Origin: Qipengyuania gaetbuli
GTDB taxonomy: Bacteria > Pseudomonadota > Alphaproteobacteria > Sphingomonadales > Sphingomonadaceae
Length of the DNA: 64,000 bases
Assembly (NCBI RefSeq): GCF_020524765.1
Contig: NZ_JAIVLR010000001.1
Location: 806,001-870,000, forward strand
Reading direction: 5' to 3'
Shown here: positions 1 through 8,540 of the stretch, one piece after another
Layout: the number at the start of each line of letters is the position of its first letter
Position numbering within the stretch: the first letter of the stretch is position 1
Program-made: the position numbers and the translations under genes
The notes under the pieces: model-generated
What the model was told of the DNA's origin: nothing
Databases searched by the model: none
The model's input: the letters and a program-made list of their open reading frames with translations, nothing else

Positions 1-492
1 GGCGGGCACGAGCAGGAAGATCACGAAGATCAGGCTCATCATGCGCGCCATCCGGTCACCGCCCACGCGGTCGCGGATGATGGCCGGCGGCAGGGCAATG
101 ATGCCCGCCGCAAAGAAACCTTGGGCCGCACGCAGCGCCACCAGCCCGTCGAAACTGGTCACCAGCGCGCAGGCGATCGACAGCACGATGTAGAGGAACA
201 GCGCGACGAACAGCACGGGCCGTCGGCCGTACCGGTCGGCAAATGCCCCCGGCACCAGCGTGCCGATGCCAGCGGCGAGCAGGTAAGCGCCGACCACGAA
301 CTGGCGGCGATTGCCCTCCGCACCCAGGTCCCCGGCCAGCACGTCGAGCGCGGGCAGGATTGCGTCGATGCCGAAAGCATTCAGCGCCATCAGCAGCGCC
401 ATCATCCAGATGAGTTCGCGCTCGCCTATCGGCGCACGCCTTGCGGCGGCGGCCGGGGGTCGTTCCCCGCTGGCAAGCTGGTCGTTTCGCAT
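1..492 (-). CDS. MFS multidrug exporter, Bcr/CflA-like (3' end cut off by window edge)
   Basis: The frame is open from an ATG at 492 to the window edge, giving the first 164 residues of a major facilitator superfamily protein. After a short polar N-terminus come hydrophobic segments, with an ADRYGRRPVL-type loop between helices 2 and 3, which is the MFS signature, and a short FDGLVALRAAQGFF helix typical of Bcr/CflA-type drug/H+ antiporters. The protein should sit in the inner membrane and export small molecules; the substrate cannot be read from this fragment. It is divergent from dinB with 65 bp between the two starts, so the promoters probably share that gap. Family call is fairly sure, substrate unknown. 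Confidence 0.75.
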   Translation of the reverse strand, partial: MRNDQLASGERPPAAAARRAPIGERELIWMMALLMALNAFGIDAILPALDVLAGDLGAEGNRRQFVVGAYLLAAGIGTLVPGAFADRYGRRPVLFVALFLYIVLSIACALVTSFDGLVALRAAQGFFAAGIIALPPAIIRDRVGGDRMARMMSLIFVIFLLVPA

Positions 493-557
493 TTGCACAA
501 AATGGCGGGTGGCGCACAAGGTTCCGCTTTGCAACCCGTGTCGCTATCTGATGTTGC

Positions 558-1673
558 ATGAGCGACACGGAAGGCAGCGATGAGGAGGAGGCCGACGGCC
601 TCAGGAAAATCATCCATGTCGACATGGATGCCTTCTTCGCCAGCGTCGAACAGCGCGACAATCCGGAACTGCGCGGCAAGCCCGTGGCGGTCGGCGGGTC
701 GAGCGGGCGCGGCGTGGTCGCCGCCGCCAGTTACGAAGCGCGCAAATTCGGCGTGCGGAGCGCGATGCCCTCGGTCACGGCCAAGCGCCTGTGCCCCGAC
801 CTCATCTTCTGCAAATCGCGCTTCGACGTCTATAGCGAGGTCAGCCAGCAGATCCGCGCGATCTTCCGCCACCATACCGATCTTGTCGAACCGCTGAGCC
901 TCGACGAAGCCTATCTCGACGTGACGGAGGACAAGCTGGGCATCGGCAGCGCGACCCGCATTGCCGAACTGATCCGGCAGGAAATCCGCGCCAAGACGAA
1001 GCTGACCGCGAGCGCGGGCGTGTCCTACAACAAGTTTCTCGCCAAGCTCGCCAGCGACCAGAACAAGCCCGACGGCCTGTGCGTGATTCGTCCCGGCGAA
1101 GGCGCGGCCTTCGTCCAGTCGCTGCCCGTCCGGCGCTTCCACGGTGTGGGCCCCAAGGGCGCGGAGAAGATGGATCGGCTGGGCATCGAGACCGGTGCCG
1201 ACCTTGCCGCCAAGGACATCGAGTGGCTGCGCGCCCATTTCGGCAGCTTCGCAGATTACCTCTTCCGTGCGGCGCGGGGTATCGACCTCAGGCCCGTCCG
1301 CTCCAGCCGTATCCGCAAGTCGGTCGGAGGCGAGCGCACCTTCAGCCGCGACCTGTCATCGGGCAGCGAATTGCGCGAGACGATGGAGGACATCATCGAC
1401 ATCGTCTGGGGCTATATCGAACGGGCAGAAGCGAAGGGGCGCACGGTCACGCTGAAGATGAAGTACACCGACTTCCAGATTTTCAGCCGCACAAAGACGG
1501 TCGACAGGCCGATCGAGAGCAAGGAAGAATTCGCCGCCATCGGCCGCGCATTGCTGGAAGAAGTCCTGCCGCTGCCCATGCCGATCCGGCTGATGGGCCT
1601 GACCTTGTCAAAACTGCAGCGCGACGGCGAGGACGAGCCGTCCCGCCCCGACGCGCAGCTCAGCCTGCTCTAG
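558..1673 (+). CDS. dinB: DNA polymerase IV (Y-family translesion polymerase)
   Basis: 371 residues, normal for DinB. It copies past damaged template bases, usually as part of the damage response. The palm carries the HVDMDAFF motif with catalytic D22 and probable steric-gate F27, and SLDEAYLDV with D116 and E117. Helix-hairpin-helix, thumb and little-finger regions follow (GERTFSRDL, and TLKMKYTDFQ). The last residues, QLSLL, fit the beta-clamp binding consensus QL(S/D)LF, so the protein should be recruited by the sliding clamp. The acidic extension before the palm (SDTEGSDEEEADG) is longer than in E. coli DinB. Its stop overlaps the end of the convergent Nudix gene by 4 bp. No clear LexA box was identified. 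Confidence 0.95.
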   Translation: MSDTEGSDEEEADGLRKIIHVDMDAFFASVEQRDNPELRGKPVAVGGSSGRGVVAAASYEARKFGVRSAMPSVTAKRLCPDLIFCKSRFDVYSEVSQQIRAIFRHHTDLVEPLSLDEAYLDVTEDKLGIGSATRIAELIRQEIRAKTKLTASAGVSYNKFLAKLASDQNKPDGLCVIRPGEGAAFVQSLPVRRFHGVGPKGAEKMDRLGIETGADLAAKDIEWLRAHFGSFADYLFRAARGIDLRPVRSSRIRKSVGGERTFSRDLSSGSELRETMEDIIDIVWGYIERAEAKGRTVTLKMKYTDFQIFSRTKTVDRPIESKEEFAAIGRALLEEVLPLPMPIRLMGLTLSKLQRDGEDEPSRPDAQLSLL

Positions 1674-2140
1674 CCTGCGCGCTGGCGCCACAGCTCCAGC
1701 CGCGCGCGCGTGCGCGGGCTGAGCGGTTCGGGCAGCGAATGCGTGGGAAAGAAGCGCGCTTCGACGATTTCGCGCCCGTCGGCCTTTGGGACGTCGTTCA
1801 CCACGCCCGAGAAGATATGCGCCGTGTGCGCTGCGCCCGAAAGTGTTTCGTTGATCGTGCCGATCTGCTTGAGCGCGCTGATCTCGCAGCCGACTTCCTC
1901 GCGCAATTCGCGCCGGGCGGCGTCTTCGGGCCTCTCGCCCCGGTCGATGCCGCCGCCGACAAAGTACCAGAAATCGGGACCGTAGCTGTGTCGCACCAGC
2001 AGGATCTGCCCTTCGAAGTCGCGCGCGATCACGCTGACACCGTCGCGGCTCACGCCGGTGCGCTGCCGCACGATGGCGCGGATACGATAGGCGATGCGTA
2101 GGGCGAACCGGTGGGCCGGAACCGGGATCAGGTGAAGCAT
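1670..2140 (-). CDS. Nudix hydrolase
   Basis: 156 residues with a complete Nudix box starting at about residue 62: GGGIDRGE followed by RELREEVG, matching GX5EX7REUXEEXGU. Such enzymes hydrolyse nucleoside diphosphate derivatives using a divalent metal held by the box glutamates. The phrase LLVRHSYGPDFWYFVGGG resembles ADP-ribose and housecleaning Nudix proteins, but the substrate cannot be assigned. The start lies 13 bp inside the end of the upstream pgl gene, so the two are probably translated from one message. The 3' end overlaps dinB by 4 bp in convergent orientation. Confidence 0.88.
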   Translation of the reverse strand: MLHLIPVPAHRFALRIAYRIRAIVRQRTGVSRDGVSVIARDFEGQILLVRHSYGPDFWYFVGGGIDRGERPEDAARRELREEVGCEISALKQIGTINETLSGAAHTAHIFSGVVNDVPKADGREIVEARFFPTHSLPEPLSPRTRARLELWRQRAG

Positions 2141-2748
2141 GTCACCGGCTGGCTCGCGCCCGACAGGAAACGGGCGACGGGAAGGTCGCTGGCACCGGCA
2201 GCGGCTGCATCGAACACGGCGCGCTTGTCCTCGCCGCGGATCACGAAAGCAACCTGCGCGGAATCGAGCAGGGCCGGCAGCGTCAGGCTGATGCGGTCGA
2301 AAGGGGCTTCGGGCGGCAGCGGATCGGGGGTCAGGCGCACGATCCGCCGTGCTTCATCGAGCTGCGGATCGGTGTTGGGGAAGAGCGAGGCGATATGCCC
2401 GTCCGCCCCCATGCCGAGCCAGGCAAGATCGAAGCGCGGCACGGCTTCCATTTCGGTCAGCGTCACCACTTCGGCACCTGCCGGCTCGAACAGGGCGCGC
2501 AGCTTGCCGGTGTTCGAGGCTGCATGGTCTTCCGGCACGATCCGGTCGTCGTTCGGCCAGACAACCAGCCGCGCGAAGTCGAGATCGCTTTCCAGCAGCT
2601 TGCCGATGATGGGAAAGGGGGTCGAGCCGCCCGGCACGGTGATGGTCACCGGACCTTCGGTGGACGCCAGCGCCTCCCCAAGACGGGCCGCCAGCCAATC
2701 GGCGATCGCGCCGTCGTCCGCATTCTCGATGATCGTTACGTCAGCCAT
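2128..2748 (-). CDS. pgl: 6-phosphogluconolactonase
   Basis: 206 residues from the ATG at 2748; an upstream in-frame extension exists but reads as non-coding and crosses the dps terminator, so the shorter start was chosen. The enzyme hydrolyses 6-phosphogluconolactone to 6-phosphogluconate in the oxidative pentose phosphate or Entner-Doudoroff route. Seen motifs are VPGGSTP (phosphate-binding loop) near residue 40 and WPNDDRIVP followed by HAASN, corresponding to the family DERxVP...SN signature, with DDR in place of DER. GMGADGHIASLFP is the second family signature. It overlaps the downstream Nudix gene by 13 bp. No zwf or edd lies in the window. Confidence 0.9.
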   Translation of the reverse strand: MADVTIIENADDGAIADWLAARLGEALASTEGPVTITVPGGSTPFPIIGKLLESDLDFARLVVWPNDDRIVPEDHAASNTGKLRALFEPAGAEVVTLTEMEAVPRFDLAWLGMGADGHIASLFPNTDPQLDEARRIVRLTPDPLPPEAPFDRISLTLPALLDSAQVAFVIRGEDKRAVFDAAAAGASDLPVARFLSGASQPVTCFT

Positions 2749-2760
2749 GCCCGTCACATA

Positions 2761-2794
2761 CAGCAAACCCGTCCGCACCCAAGGTGCGAACGGG
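2761..2794 (-). terminator. rho-independent terminator downstream of dps
   Basis: Read on the minus strand, a 12-bp stem (CCCGTTCGCACC pairing with GGTGCGGACGGG, one G-U pair) with a 3-nt loop is followed by TTTGCTG. It lies 27 bp past the dps stop and just before the pgl start, so it separates dps from the pgl-Nudix pair. Confidence 0.8.
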
Positions 2795-2821
2795 CCTGAA
2801 TTGGTATTTTTTCCGAAGGCC

Positions 2822-3283
2822 TTACTTGGCGGTCTGGTTGAGGAACCAGATGCGCTCCTCCGTCTGGTCGATCCAGTCGTCGACGATGCCGCTGGTGGCA
2901 TTATCGCCCACCGCTTCGGCTTCTTCCTTCACTTTGGCCAAGCGGTCGTGAAGCTTGCGATTGTCGTCGCGCAGTTCGGCCACCATCGCATCGGCGGTGA
3001 TGGTGACGTCGTCCTGGTCGGCGATCTTGGTCTCGCTCGCGATCGTTCCGATCGAGGTGAGCGTGTATTCATCGTTCTTGCGCACGCGCTCGCCGATGGC
3101 GTCGACCGTCCCGATGAGCTGGGCGGCCTGTTCGTCGAACAGCAGGTGCAGGTCGCGGAAACGCGGCCCGGCGACGTGCCAGTGGAAGTTCTTGGTCTTC
3201 ATGTAGAGCGCCAGCGTATCGGCCAGCGCGCCGTTCAGAGCGGTCACGAGACCGGCTTTCGAATTGTTGCCGAGTTCGGCCAT
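2822..3283 (-). CDS. dps: Dps-family DNA-binding ferritin-like protein
   Basis: 153 residues from the ATG at 3283, which has AAGGGG seven bases upstream; this start removes an unlikely N-terminal extension. Dps dodecamers oxidise and store iron with peroxide and can coat DNA in stationary phase. The ferroxidase signature is visible as NFHWHVAGPRF followed by DLHLLFDEQ (His, Asp and Glu ligands shared across the dimer interface). The N-terminus is short with a single lysine, so strong DNA compaction is uncertain. It is probably monocistronic because a strong terminator follows. No OxyR or Fur site was recognised upstream. Confidence 0.93.
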   Translation of the reverse strand: MAELGNNSKAGLVTALNGALADTLALYMKTKNFHWHVAGPRFRDLHLLFDEQAAQLIGTVDAIGERVRKNDEYTLTSIGTIASETKIADQDDVTITADAMVAELRDDNRKLHDRLAKVKEEAEAVGDNATSGIVDDWIDQTEERIWFLNQTAK

Positions 3284-3382
3284 GATTTTTCCCCTTTGTC
3301 GGATTTCTGTCTTGTCCAACCAACGGTCGGGCAAGCGGGGAGTTTCATGGTGTATCTAGGTCGGCTTAATCGCTTCAGACGA

Positions 3383-3943
3383 TTACGATATCAATCCGCG
3401 AACGAATAATCCGATTGTTACAGCCATCACTGCGAGCATGAAAGCAAGGCCAAGTCGCAGGCCTCTCAGCGGCAATTTTGCAAGCCTCGGCCCCAAGGCA
3501 TAGCCGGTCGCCATGGCCGCCATTCCGCCGATTGCGCCTCCCGCCGCGGCCATGTGCGGCAGGGCGAGCGCCGCCCCCAATGCGAAGACGACGAAGCGCG
3601 CAGCATCGGTCGCCTGCCGCAAGATCAGCGTGAGCGCAGCCGCGCCGAGCGAGCGGGTCGGCTCCTCCGGCATCCGGCCGCGGATGGGCCATGCCAGTTC
3701 GGCTGCAGACAGCAGCAGCGCCAGCGCGACGAACATCTGCGATGCATTGATCGACAGCATTTCGGCAAACCGACCGCCCGCCCATCCGGCCAGCGCGCCG
3801 GTCAGCGCCGCGCAGGCTAGCGCGGTAGCGAGGAGACCTGTCGAGGGCCCCAGCTTCGTCCTCAAATGCGCCACCAGCAGTTGGTCGCGCGCGCCCGCCG
3901 ACAGCACGAAGCTGGCGACAAGGGCGAAGAAAAACGCGCTCAT
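3383..3943 (-). CDS. GDT1/TMEM165-like membrane protein with degenerate signature
   Basis: 186 residues with about six hydrophobic segments arranged as two similar halves, the size and layout of the UPF0016/GDT1 cation transporter family. The family motif ExGD(K/R)(T/S)Q is recognisable but altered: the first half has S15-A-G17-A18-R19-D20-Q21, so the two acidic residues that bind Mn or Ca are absent, and the second half has QATDAAR, which keeps an Asp. It may therefore be a divergent transporter or one that no longer carries cations. It ends 100 bp from dps and starts 10 bp from the end of the PhoX-like gene, which is also on the minus strand, so co-transcription with the latter is likely. 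Confidence 0.5.
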   Translation of the reverse strand: MSAFFFALVASFVLSAGARDQLLVAHLRTKLGPSTGLLATALACAALTGALAGWAGGRFAEMLSINASQMFVALALLLSAAELAWPIRGRMPEEPTRSLGAAALTLILRQATDAARFVVFALGAALALPHMAAAGGAIGGMAAMATGYALGPRLAKLPLRGLRLGLAFMLAVMAVTIGLFVRGLIS

Positions 3944-3953
3944 TCCCTGCCCG

Positions 3954-5270
3954 TCAGGCGGCCCAGGGCCCGGTAATCGCTATCGTGCGGGTCGGCGAAT
4001 AGGCGTTGACGAAGAACCACTTGCCATCGGGTGAGAAACACCCGCCGGCCAGTTCGGTCTGCAGGTGCAAGCGTCCGAAGTCGTAGGGCTGACCGTCAGG
4101 CGTGATACCGCGCAGATGATTGTCGACGACCGGCGTGTACTGGTCCTCGCACACGATCAGATGGCCATTTGGCCCGACCGTCAGGTTGTCGCCGTAATTG
4201 AACTGGTGCTGGCTCTCGCTTTCGAAGAACAGCGAGAAGCGGTCCGCGCCCTTCCCGCGTCCCGGGGTCAGGCGGAAGACCTGCCCGAACTTGGCGAACC
4301 CGCCGCTGGTCGAGCAGACATAAAGTTCGTTCTCGCCCATGTGGATGCCCTCTCCCCTCGCAATCACGGCAGCGCCCATGCGGGCGGCGCGGGTGCGCAG
4401 GTCGTCTTCGGGTGCCTCCACATCATCGAGATCGATCCACCGGACGGCGAAATCGCGGCCCACCGGCATGACCGGCGTATCGAAATTGCGCGTATCGGCG
4501 ATGCCGTCGACGACCATGGCCTGCAACTTGCCGCCTTCGGCCAGCTTGCCCGCGACTTTCGGGATGAAGCGGTAGAGCACGGAATCCGACCGGTCCTCGG
4601 TCAGATAGACGTATCCGGTGACGGGATCGACGCAGGCGGCTTCGTGGTTGAAGCGGCCCATGGCCTTCAGCGGCACGGCATCGACCAGCCCTTCCGCATC
4701 GGCGGGCACTTCGAACACCCAGCCATGGTCGCGCCCCAGCTTGTCGGGCGCGATCTGGTCGGGCTTGCTGACGAATTCCTCGCAGGTCAGCCAGCTGCCC
4801 CAAGGTGTGATCCCGCCCGCGCAATTGCGAATCGTCCCGGCGAGCGAGCGGTATTCGCGCTTCTTCTCCAAGGTAGAAGCATCGAGCACCAGCGTGGTCG
4901 TGCCGCCCGGCAGGACGAACTGGCCCGCTGCCTTGTCATAGCCGGTGGGGATGGTGCCGCCCGACCCGTCGGTGGGGACAAGCTCATGGTTGCGCACCAG
5001 CGCGATCTCGCCGTTCGGCAGCGGCAGGCAGCCCATGCCGTCGGCCTTGTCCGGCACCGTACCCCCGTCGTTCATCACGTCGTCAAGGCTCGACAGCAGC
5101 CGGTAGGTGAAACCTTGCGGCAGGTCGATGAGGCCCGCCGGATCGGGCACGAACGGGCCGTAGCCCACCGCCTGCGTCGCACCGCGCGTCATGCAGCCGC
5201 TGAGCGTGAGCGCTCCGAAAGCGGTGGCAGTGGCGGACAGGAACTGGCGGCGGTGCAACTGGGCGGTCAT
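3954..5270 (-). CDS. PhoX-like (DUF839) Tat-exported lipoprotein
   Basis: 438 residues from the ATG at 5270, preceded by GGAGAG at 7 bp. The N-terminus has an RRQFLS twin-arginine motif, a hydrophobic stretch and an LSGC lipobox, so the folded protein should pass through Tat and be lipid-anchored in the periplasm. The body matches the PhoX/DUF839 beta-propeller family: NHELVPTDG, GTIRNCAGG with GSWLTCEE, FNHEAACVDP, YLTEDRSDS and a C-terminal GGCFSPDG. PhoX enzymes are Ca- and Fe-dependent alkaline phosphatases; the acidic metal ligands in TCEE and TED are kept here. Whether it is a phosphatase or a related propeller is not settled. No Pho box was recognised. Confidence 0.82.
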   Translation of the reverse strand: MTAQLHRRQFLSATATAFGALTLSGCMTRGATQAVGYGPFVPDPAGLIDLPQGFTYRLLSSLDDVMNDGGTVPDKADGMGCLPLPNGEIALVRNHELVPTDGSGGTIPTGYDKAAGQFVLPGGTTTLVLDASTLEKKREYRSLAGTIRNCAGGITPWGSWLTCEEFVSKPDQIAPDKLGRDHGWVFEVPADAEGLVDAVPLKAMGRFNHEAACVDPVTGYVYLTEDRSDSVLYRFIPKVAGKLAEGGKLQAMVVDGIADTRNFDTPVMPVGRDFAVRWIDLDDVEAPEDDLRTRAARMGAAVIARGEGIHMGENELYVCSTSGGFAKFGQVFRLTPGRGKGADRFSLFFESESQHQFNYGDNLTVGPNGHLIVCEDQYTPVVDNHLRGITPDGQPYDFGRLHLQTELAGGCFSPDGKWFFVNAYSPTRTIAITGPWAA

Positions 5271-5351
5271 CGAAAGTCTCTCCATTGGCCGAGTGGCCTC
5301 GCCATGCGATAGCAGGGTGACTCGCAAATGACAGCACGAGAGGAGAGGCGG

Positions 5352-6146
5352 ATGAAATTGACCGAAGGCATGGCCGCAGTGGTGACCGGCGGCGCATCGG
5401 GACTGGGCAAGGCAAGCGCCAGCGCACTGGCGGACCTGGGCCTCAAGGTGACGATCTTCGACGTCAACGAGGAGGCAGGCCAGGCCCATGCAGAGGCCAT
5501 CGGCGGCCATTTCGCCTATGTCGACATCACCGACGAACAATCGGTGGTCGACGGTTTCGCCTCGGCCCGCGCGGCGCACGGACAGGAACGCGTGACGGTC
5601 CACTGCGCCATGACCAGCCGCCGCGGCAAGACGCTGGGCTGGGACAAGGAGACAGGTGGCTACAAGCGTCTCTCGACCGAAGATTACGCTTTTGGGGCGG
5701 AGGGCATCCTCGTCTCGTCCTATCGCATCGCCAGCCACTCCGCGCTGGGCATGGCGAACTCCGAACCGCTGAACGAGGACGGGGAGCGCGGCTGCATCAC
5801 GCTGACCGCCAGCGTGGCCGCGCAGGACGGCCAGATCGGGCAGGTCATCTACGGCAGCTGCAAGGCGGGCGTGAACGGCCTCGTCCTGCCTATGGCGCGC
5901 GACCTCATGGACCTTGGCATCAGGGTGAACTCGGTCATGCCGGGCATTTTCGCGACACCGCTGATGCTGGGCATGAAGGACCGCAACCCGCAGATGTGGG
6001 ACCAGCTCAATGCCAGCGTCCCCTTTCCCAAGCGGCTCGGCCATCCGGAGGAATTCGCCTCGCTGATCTGCGAGATTGCTCGCAACAGCTACATCAACGG
6101 ACACCAGTTCCGGCTCGACGGCGCGATCAGGATGCCGCCGAAATAG
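5352..6146 (+). CDS. short-chain dehydrogenase/reductase
   Basis: 264 residues; the ATG at 5352 has GAGAGGAG upstream and puts the Rossmann motif near the N-terminus, so it is preferred over the ATG 24 bp earlier. Motifs are TGGASGLG (cofactor binding), FDVNEEA with an acidic end to beta-2 suggesting NAD(H), and the catalytic Ser with YGSCK (YxxxK). The C-terminal GHPEEFASLICEIA and RLDGAIRM are typical of classical SDRs. Sequence flavour resembles type II 3-hydroxyacyl-CoA dehydrogenases (HSD17B10-like), which would suit branched-chain or fatty acid breakdown, but the substrate is inferred only. It is divergent from the PhoX-like gene. Confidence 0.85.
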   Translation: MKLTEGMAAVVTGGASGLGKASASALADLGLKVTIFDVNEEAGQAHAEAIGGHFAYVDITDEQSVVDGFASARAAHGQERVTVHCAMTSRRGKTLGWDKETGGYKRLSTEDYAFGAEGILVSSYRIASHSALGMANSEPLNEDGERGCITLTASVAAQDGQIGQVIYGSCKAGVNGLVLPMARDLMDLGIRVNSVMPGIFATPLMLGMKDRNPQMWDQLNASVPFPKRLGHPEEFASLICEIARNSYINGHQFRLDGAIRMPPK

Positions 6147-6238
6147 GGGGCCATCGCTCAACCCGTCGCGCGAAGGCTTGACTGGCATCGCCTTTGCGGG
6201 AGAACCTGCGGGCAGAGCCGTTTTCGGGGGAATTTGCC

Positions 6239-7228
6239 ATGCGTTTGCTTCTTGCCTTTGCCGCTTTCACCGCCCTTGCAGCCGCCCAGCCGGCCCTTGC
6301 GCAAGGGGAGAAGGTCAGCTCCGTCGTGGAGCTTGCCCAGAAGGCGGAATTGCTGAAGCCGGGCCAATGGGTCTGGGCCCCCGAAATCTCGCCCGAAGGT
6401 CCGGTGGTGGTCTATGTCGACCTGACCCGCCAGATTGCCGACATCTACCGCAACGGCGTGCGCATCGGGGTGTCGACCGTCTCCACCGGCAAGCCCGGTC
6501 ACGAGACGCCGACCGGCGTGTTCGCGATCCTCCAGAAGGACCGCAACCACCACTCCTCGACCTATAACAATGCGCCCATGCCCTTCCAGCAGCGGCTGAC
6601 CTGGGACGGGGTGGCGCTGCATGCAGGCGGCCTGCCGGGTTATCCGGAAAGCCATGGCTGCGTGCACCTGCCCTACAAGTTTGCCGAGCAGCTGTTCGGC
6701 ACCACCTCGATGGGCGGCACGGTGATCGTGCAGGGCCGCGCCGGCGCGCCGATCAAATATCCGGCTGGCGGCGTGCTGTCGCCGGCAACCGCTTCGGGGC
6801 TGCCCGAAAACTACCGGCCGCTCGCCGCGGACGAAACCTTCCGCTGGGACGACGAGGCGGCAGAGCCGGGTCCGCTTTCGGTGGTCATCTCGACCTCGGA
6901 CAACAAGATGGTGGTCATGCGTTCGGGCAAGGAAATCGCCCGTTCCCGCATCGAACTGGACGGCGCGCCGAGCGAGACGATCGTGGCGACCCTGTCATTC
7001 GATCCCGACGGAACCCCGCACTGGTCGATGGTGCCCCTGCCCGGCCATCACGATGCGACCGGCCACCCGATCGACCCGAGCGTGCTCAACCGCCTGCGCA
7101 TCCCGCATGGCATGATCACGCGCCTGCGTGCACAGATGACCGCAGGGACGCATGTCCTGCTGACCCATGCCAGCGTCGATGCCAACACGACCGCCGTGCC
7201 GCTGACGGTGATGGCCGCCAACGACTGA
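6239..7228 (+). CDS. L,D-transpeptidase (YkuD domain), secreted
   Basis: 329 residues from the ATG at 6239, which directly begins a signal peptide (MRLLLAF to PALAQ) and has GGGGGAA upstream. The YkuD catalytic centre is HAGGLPGYPESHGCVHLP, with the nucleophilic Cys in SHGC. Such enzymes form 3-3 peptidoglycan cross-links or attach proteins to peptidoglycan in the periplasm. A linker and an extra C-terminal region of about 150 residues follow the domain and contain no motif I recognise. It converges on tRNA-Gly and has no obvious operon partner. Confidence 0.9.
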   Translation: MRLLLAFAAFTALAAAQPALAQGEKVSSVVELAQKAELLKPGQWVWAPEISPEGPVVVYVDLTRQIADIYRNGVRIGVSTVSTGKPGHETPTGVFAILQKDRNHHSSTYNNAPMPFQQRLTWDGVALHAGGLPGYPESHGCVHLPYKFAEQLFGTTSMGGTVIVQGRAGAPIKYPAGGVLSPATASGLPENYRPLAADETFRWDDEAAEPGPLSVVISTSDNKMVVMRSGKEIARSRIELDGAPSETIVATLSFDPDGTPHWSMVPLPGHHDATGHPIDPSVLNRLRIPHGMITRLRAQMTAGTHVLLTHASVDANTTAVPLTVMAAND

Positions 7229-7250
7229 GAATTCCGGGCTTTCGGAAAGC

Positions 7251-7324
7251 TGGAGCGGGTGAAGGGAATCGAACCCTCGTCGTCAGCTTGGGAAGCTGCT
7301 GCTCTACCATTGAGCTACACCCGC
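7251..7324 (-). tRNA. tRNA-Gly (anticodon CCC)
   Basis: On the minus strand the acceptor stem GCGGGTG pairs with CACCCGC and is followed by TCCA, so CCA is encoded. The D-arm GCTCAATGGTAGAGC, anticodon loop TTCCCAA and T-loop GGTTCGATTCC are all present. The anticodon reads CCC. Confidence 0.96.
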
Positions 7325-7439
7325 GAGGCGGCGCGGCGCTTGCCACGGATGGCGCAGCGCGGTCAATCGGTTCCGGCAGCAGCGGAAAAAGGGGCCGGCG
7401 CGGGTTCACCTTCGCGGTTTAGCCGATAGAAGGGGGCCC

Positions 7440-8513
7440 ATGGCGACCAAGCGTGAATGGGTGAACTGGGCGATCGGGCGGATCGAGGCGGACTTCAACC
7501 GTTCGGCCGATACGCACCTGATCCCCCTGCCTGTGCCCGCGCTGCCCGATATCGCCATCTACCTGAAGGACGAATCGAGCCACCCGACCGGCAGCCTCAA
7601 GCACCGGCTGGCGCGTTCGCTGTTCCTTTACGGCCTGTGCAACGGCTGGATCTGCGAAGGCACGCCCATCGTCGAGGCATCGAGCGGGTCGACCGCAGTG
7701 TCCGAAGCCTATTTCGCGCGGATGCTGGGCCTGCCCTTCATCGCCGTGGTCCCCAAATCGACCGCGCAGGCGAAGATCGACGCCATCGCCTTTCATGGCG
7801 GCAAGTGCCACTTCGTCGACAATCCTTGCGAGATGTACGACGCGGCCCAGTCGCTCGCCGACGAGCTTGGCGGCCATTACATCGACCAGTTCACTTTCGC
7901 CGAGCGCGCGACCGACTGGCGCAGCAACAACAATATCGCCGAATCGATCTTCGCGCAGATGGCGCGCGAGCCCCATCCGGTGCCGCGCTGGATCGTCTGC
8001 GGCGCAGGCACCGGCGGCACCTCGGCCACCATCGGCCGCTTCGCCCGCTACAATCGCCACGACACGCGCGTCTGCGTGGCCGATCCGGAAGGCTCGGTGT
8101 TCCATCGCCACTGGGCCGACCGGTCGATCGAGCGCGTCGACCATCCCTCCGGCTGCATCGAGGGCATCGGCCGCCAGCGGGTCGAGCCGAGCTTCCTGCC
8201 CGACGTGGTCGACCGCATGGAGGCGGTCAGCGACGAATGCTCCATCGCCGCCGCCCACGAGGTGAGCGAACGGCTGGGAAGGCGCTGCGGCGGATCGACC
8301 GGGACCAATGTCTGGGCCTGCGCCAAGATCGCCGCCGACATGGCCGAACGCGGCCTCAAGGGCTCCATCGTGTCCATCCTGTGCGACGACGGCGCGCGCT
8401 ATGCCGACACGATTTTCGACGCTGGCTGGCTGGCGCAGAAGGGCTTCGACATCACGCCCCAGCGCAAGAAGATAGCCCACTTCTTCGAGACCGGCACATT
8501 CGCAGCCGGCTGA
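7440..8513 (+). CDS. PLP-dependent cysteine synthase-family enzyme, Cds1-like
   Basis: 357 residues. It belongs to the beta-family of PLP enzymes: the Schiff-base lysine lies in [11 protein letters not shown], the substrate loop is [10 protein letters not shown], and the phosphate-binding glycine loop is [10 protein letters not shown]. Length and sequence style fit the Cds1 group (mycobacterial L-cysteine desulfhydrase, which releases H2S from cysteine) rather than CysK or CysM, which have a different active-site loop. The gene is 27 bp upstream of a DUF819 transporter and probably in one operon with it. Desulfhydrase activity is inferred from the family; other beta-elimination substrates are possible. 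Confidence 0.75.
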   Translation: MATKREWVNWAIGRIEADFNRSADTHLIPLPVPALPDIAIYLKDESSHPTGSLKHRLARSLFLYGLCNGWICEGTPIVEASSGSTAVSEAYFARMLGLPFIAVVPKSTAQAKIDAIAFHGGKCHFVDNPCEMYDAAQSLADELGGHYIDQFTFAERATDWRSNNNIAESIFAQMAREPHPVPRWIVCGAGTGGTSATIGRFARYNRHDTRVCVADPEGSVFHRHWADRSIERVDHPSGCIEGIGRQRVEPSFLPDVVDRMEAVSDECSIAAAHEVSERLGRRCGGSTGTNVWACAKIAADMAERGLKGSIVSILCDDGARYADTIFDAGWLAQKGFDITPQRKKIAHFFETGTFAAG

Positions 8514-8540
8514 CCGGATACTCCCCGAGGAGAGCAATAC

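Noticed and set aside
7234-7250. Terminator hairpin next to tRNA-Gly
   Set aside because: GCTTTCGGAAAGC can form a short stem but no T-run follows on either strand.
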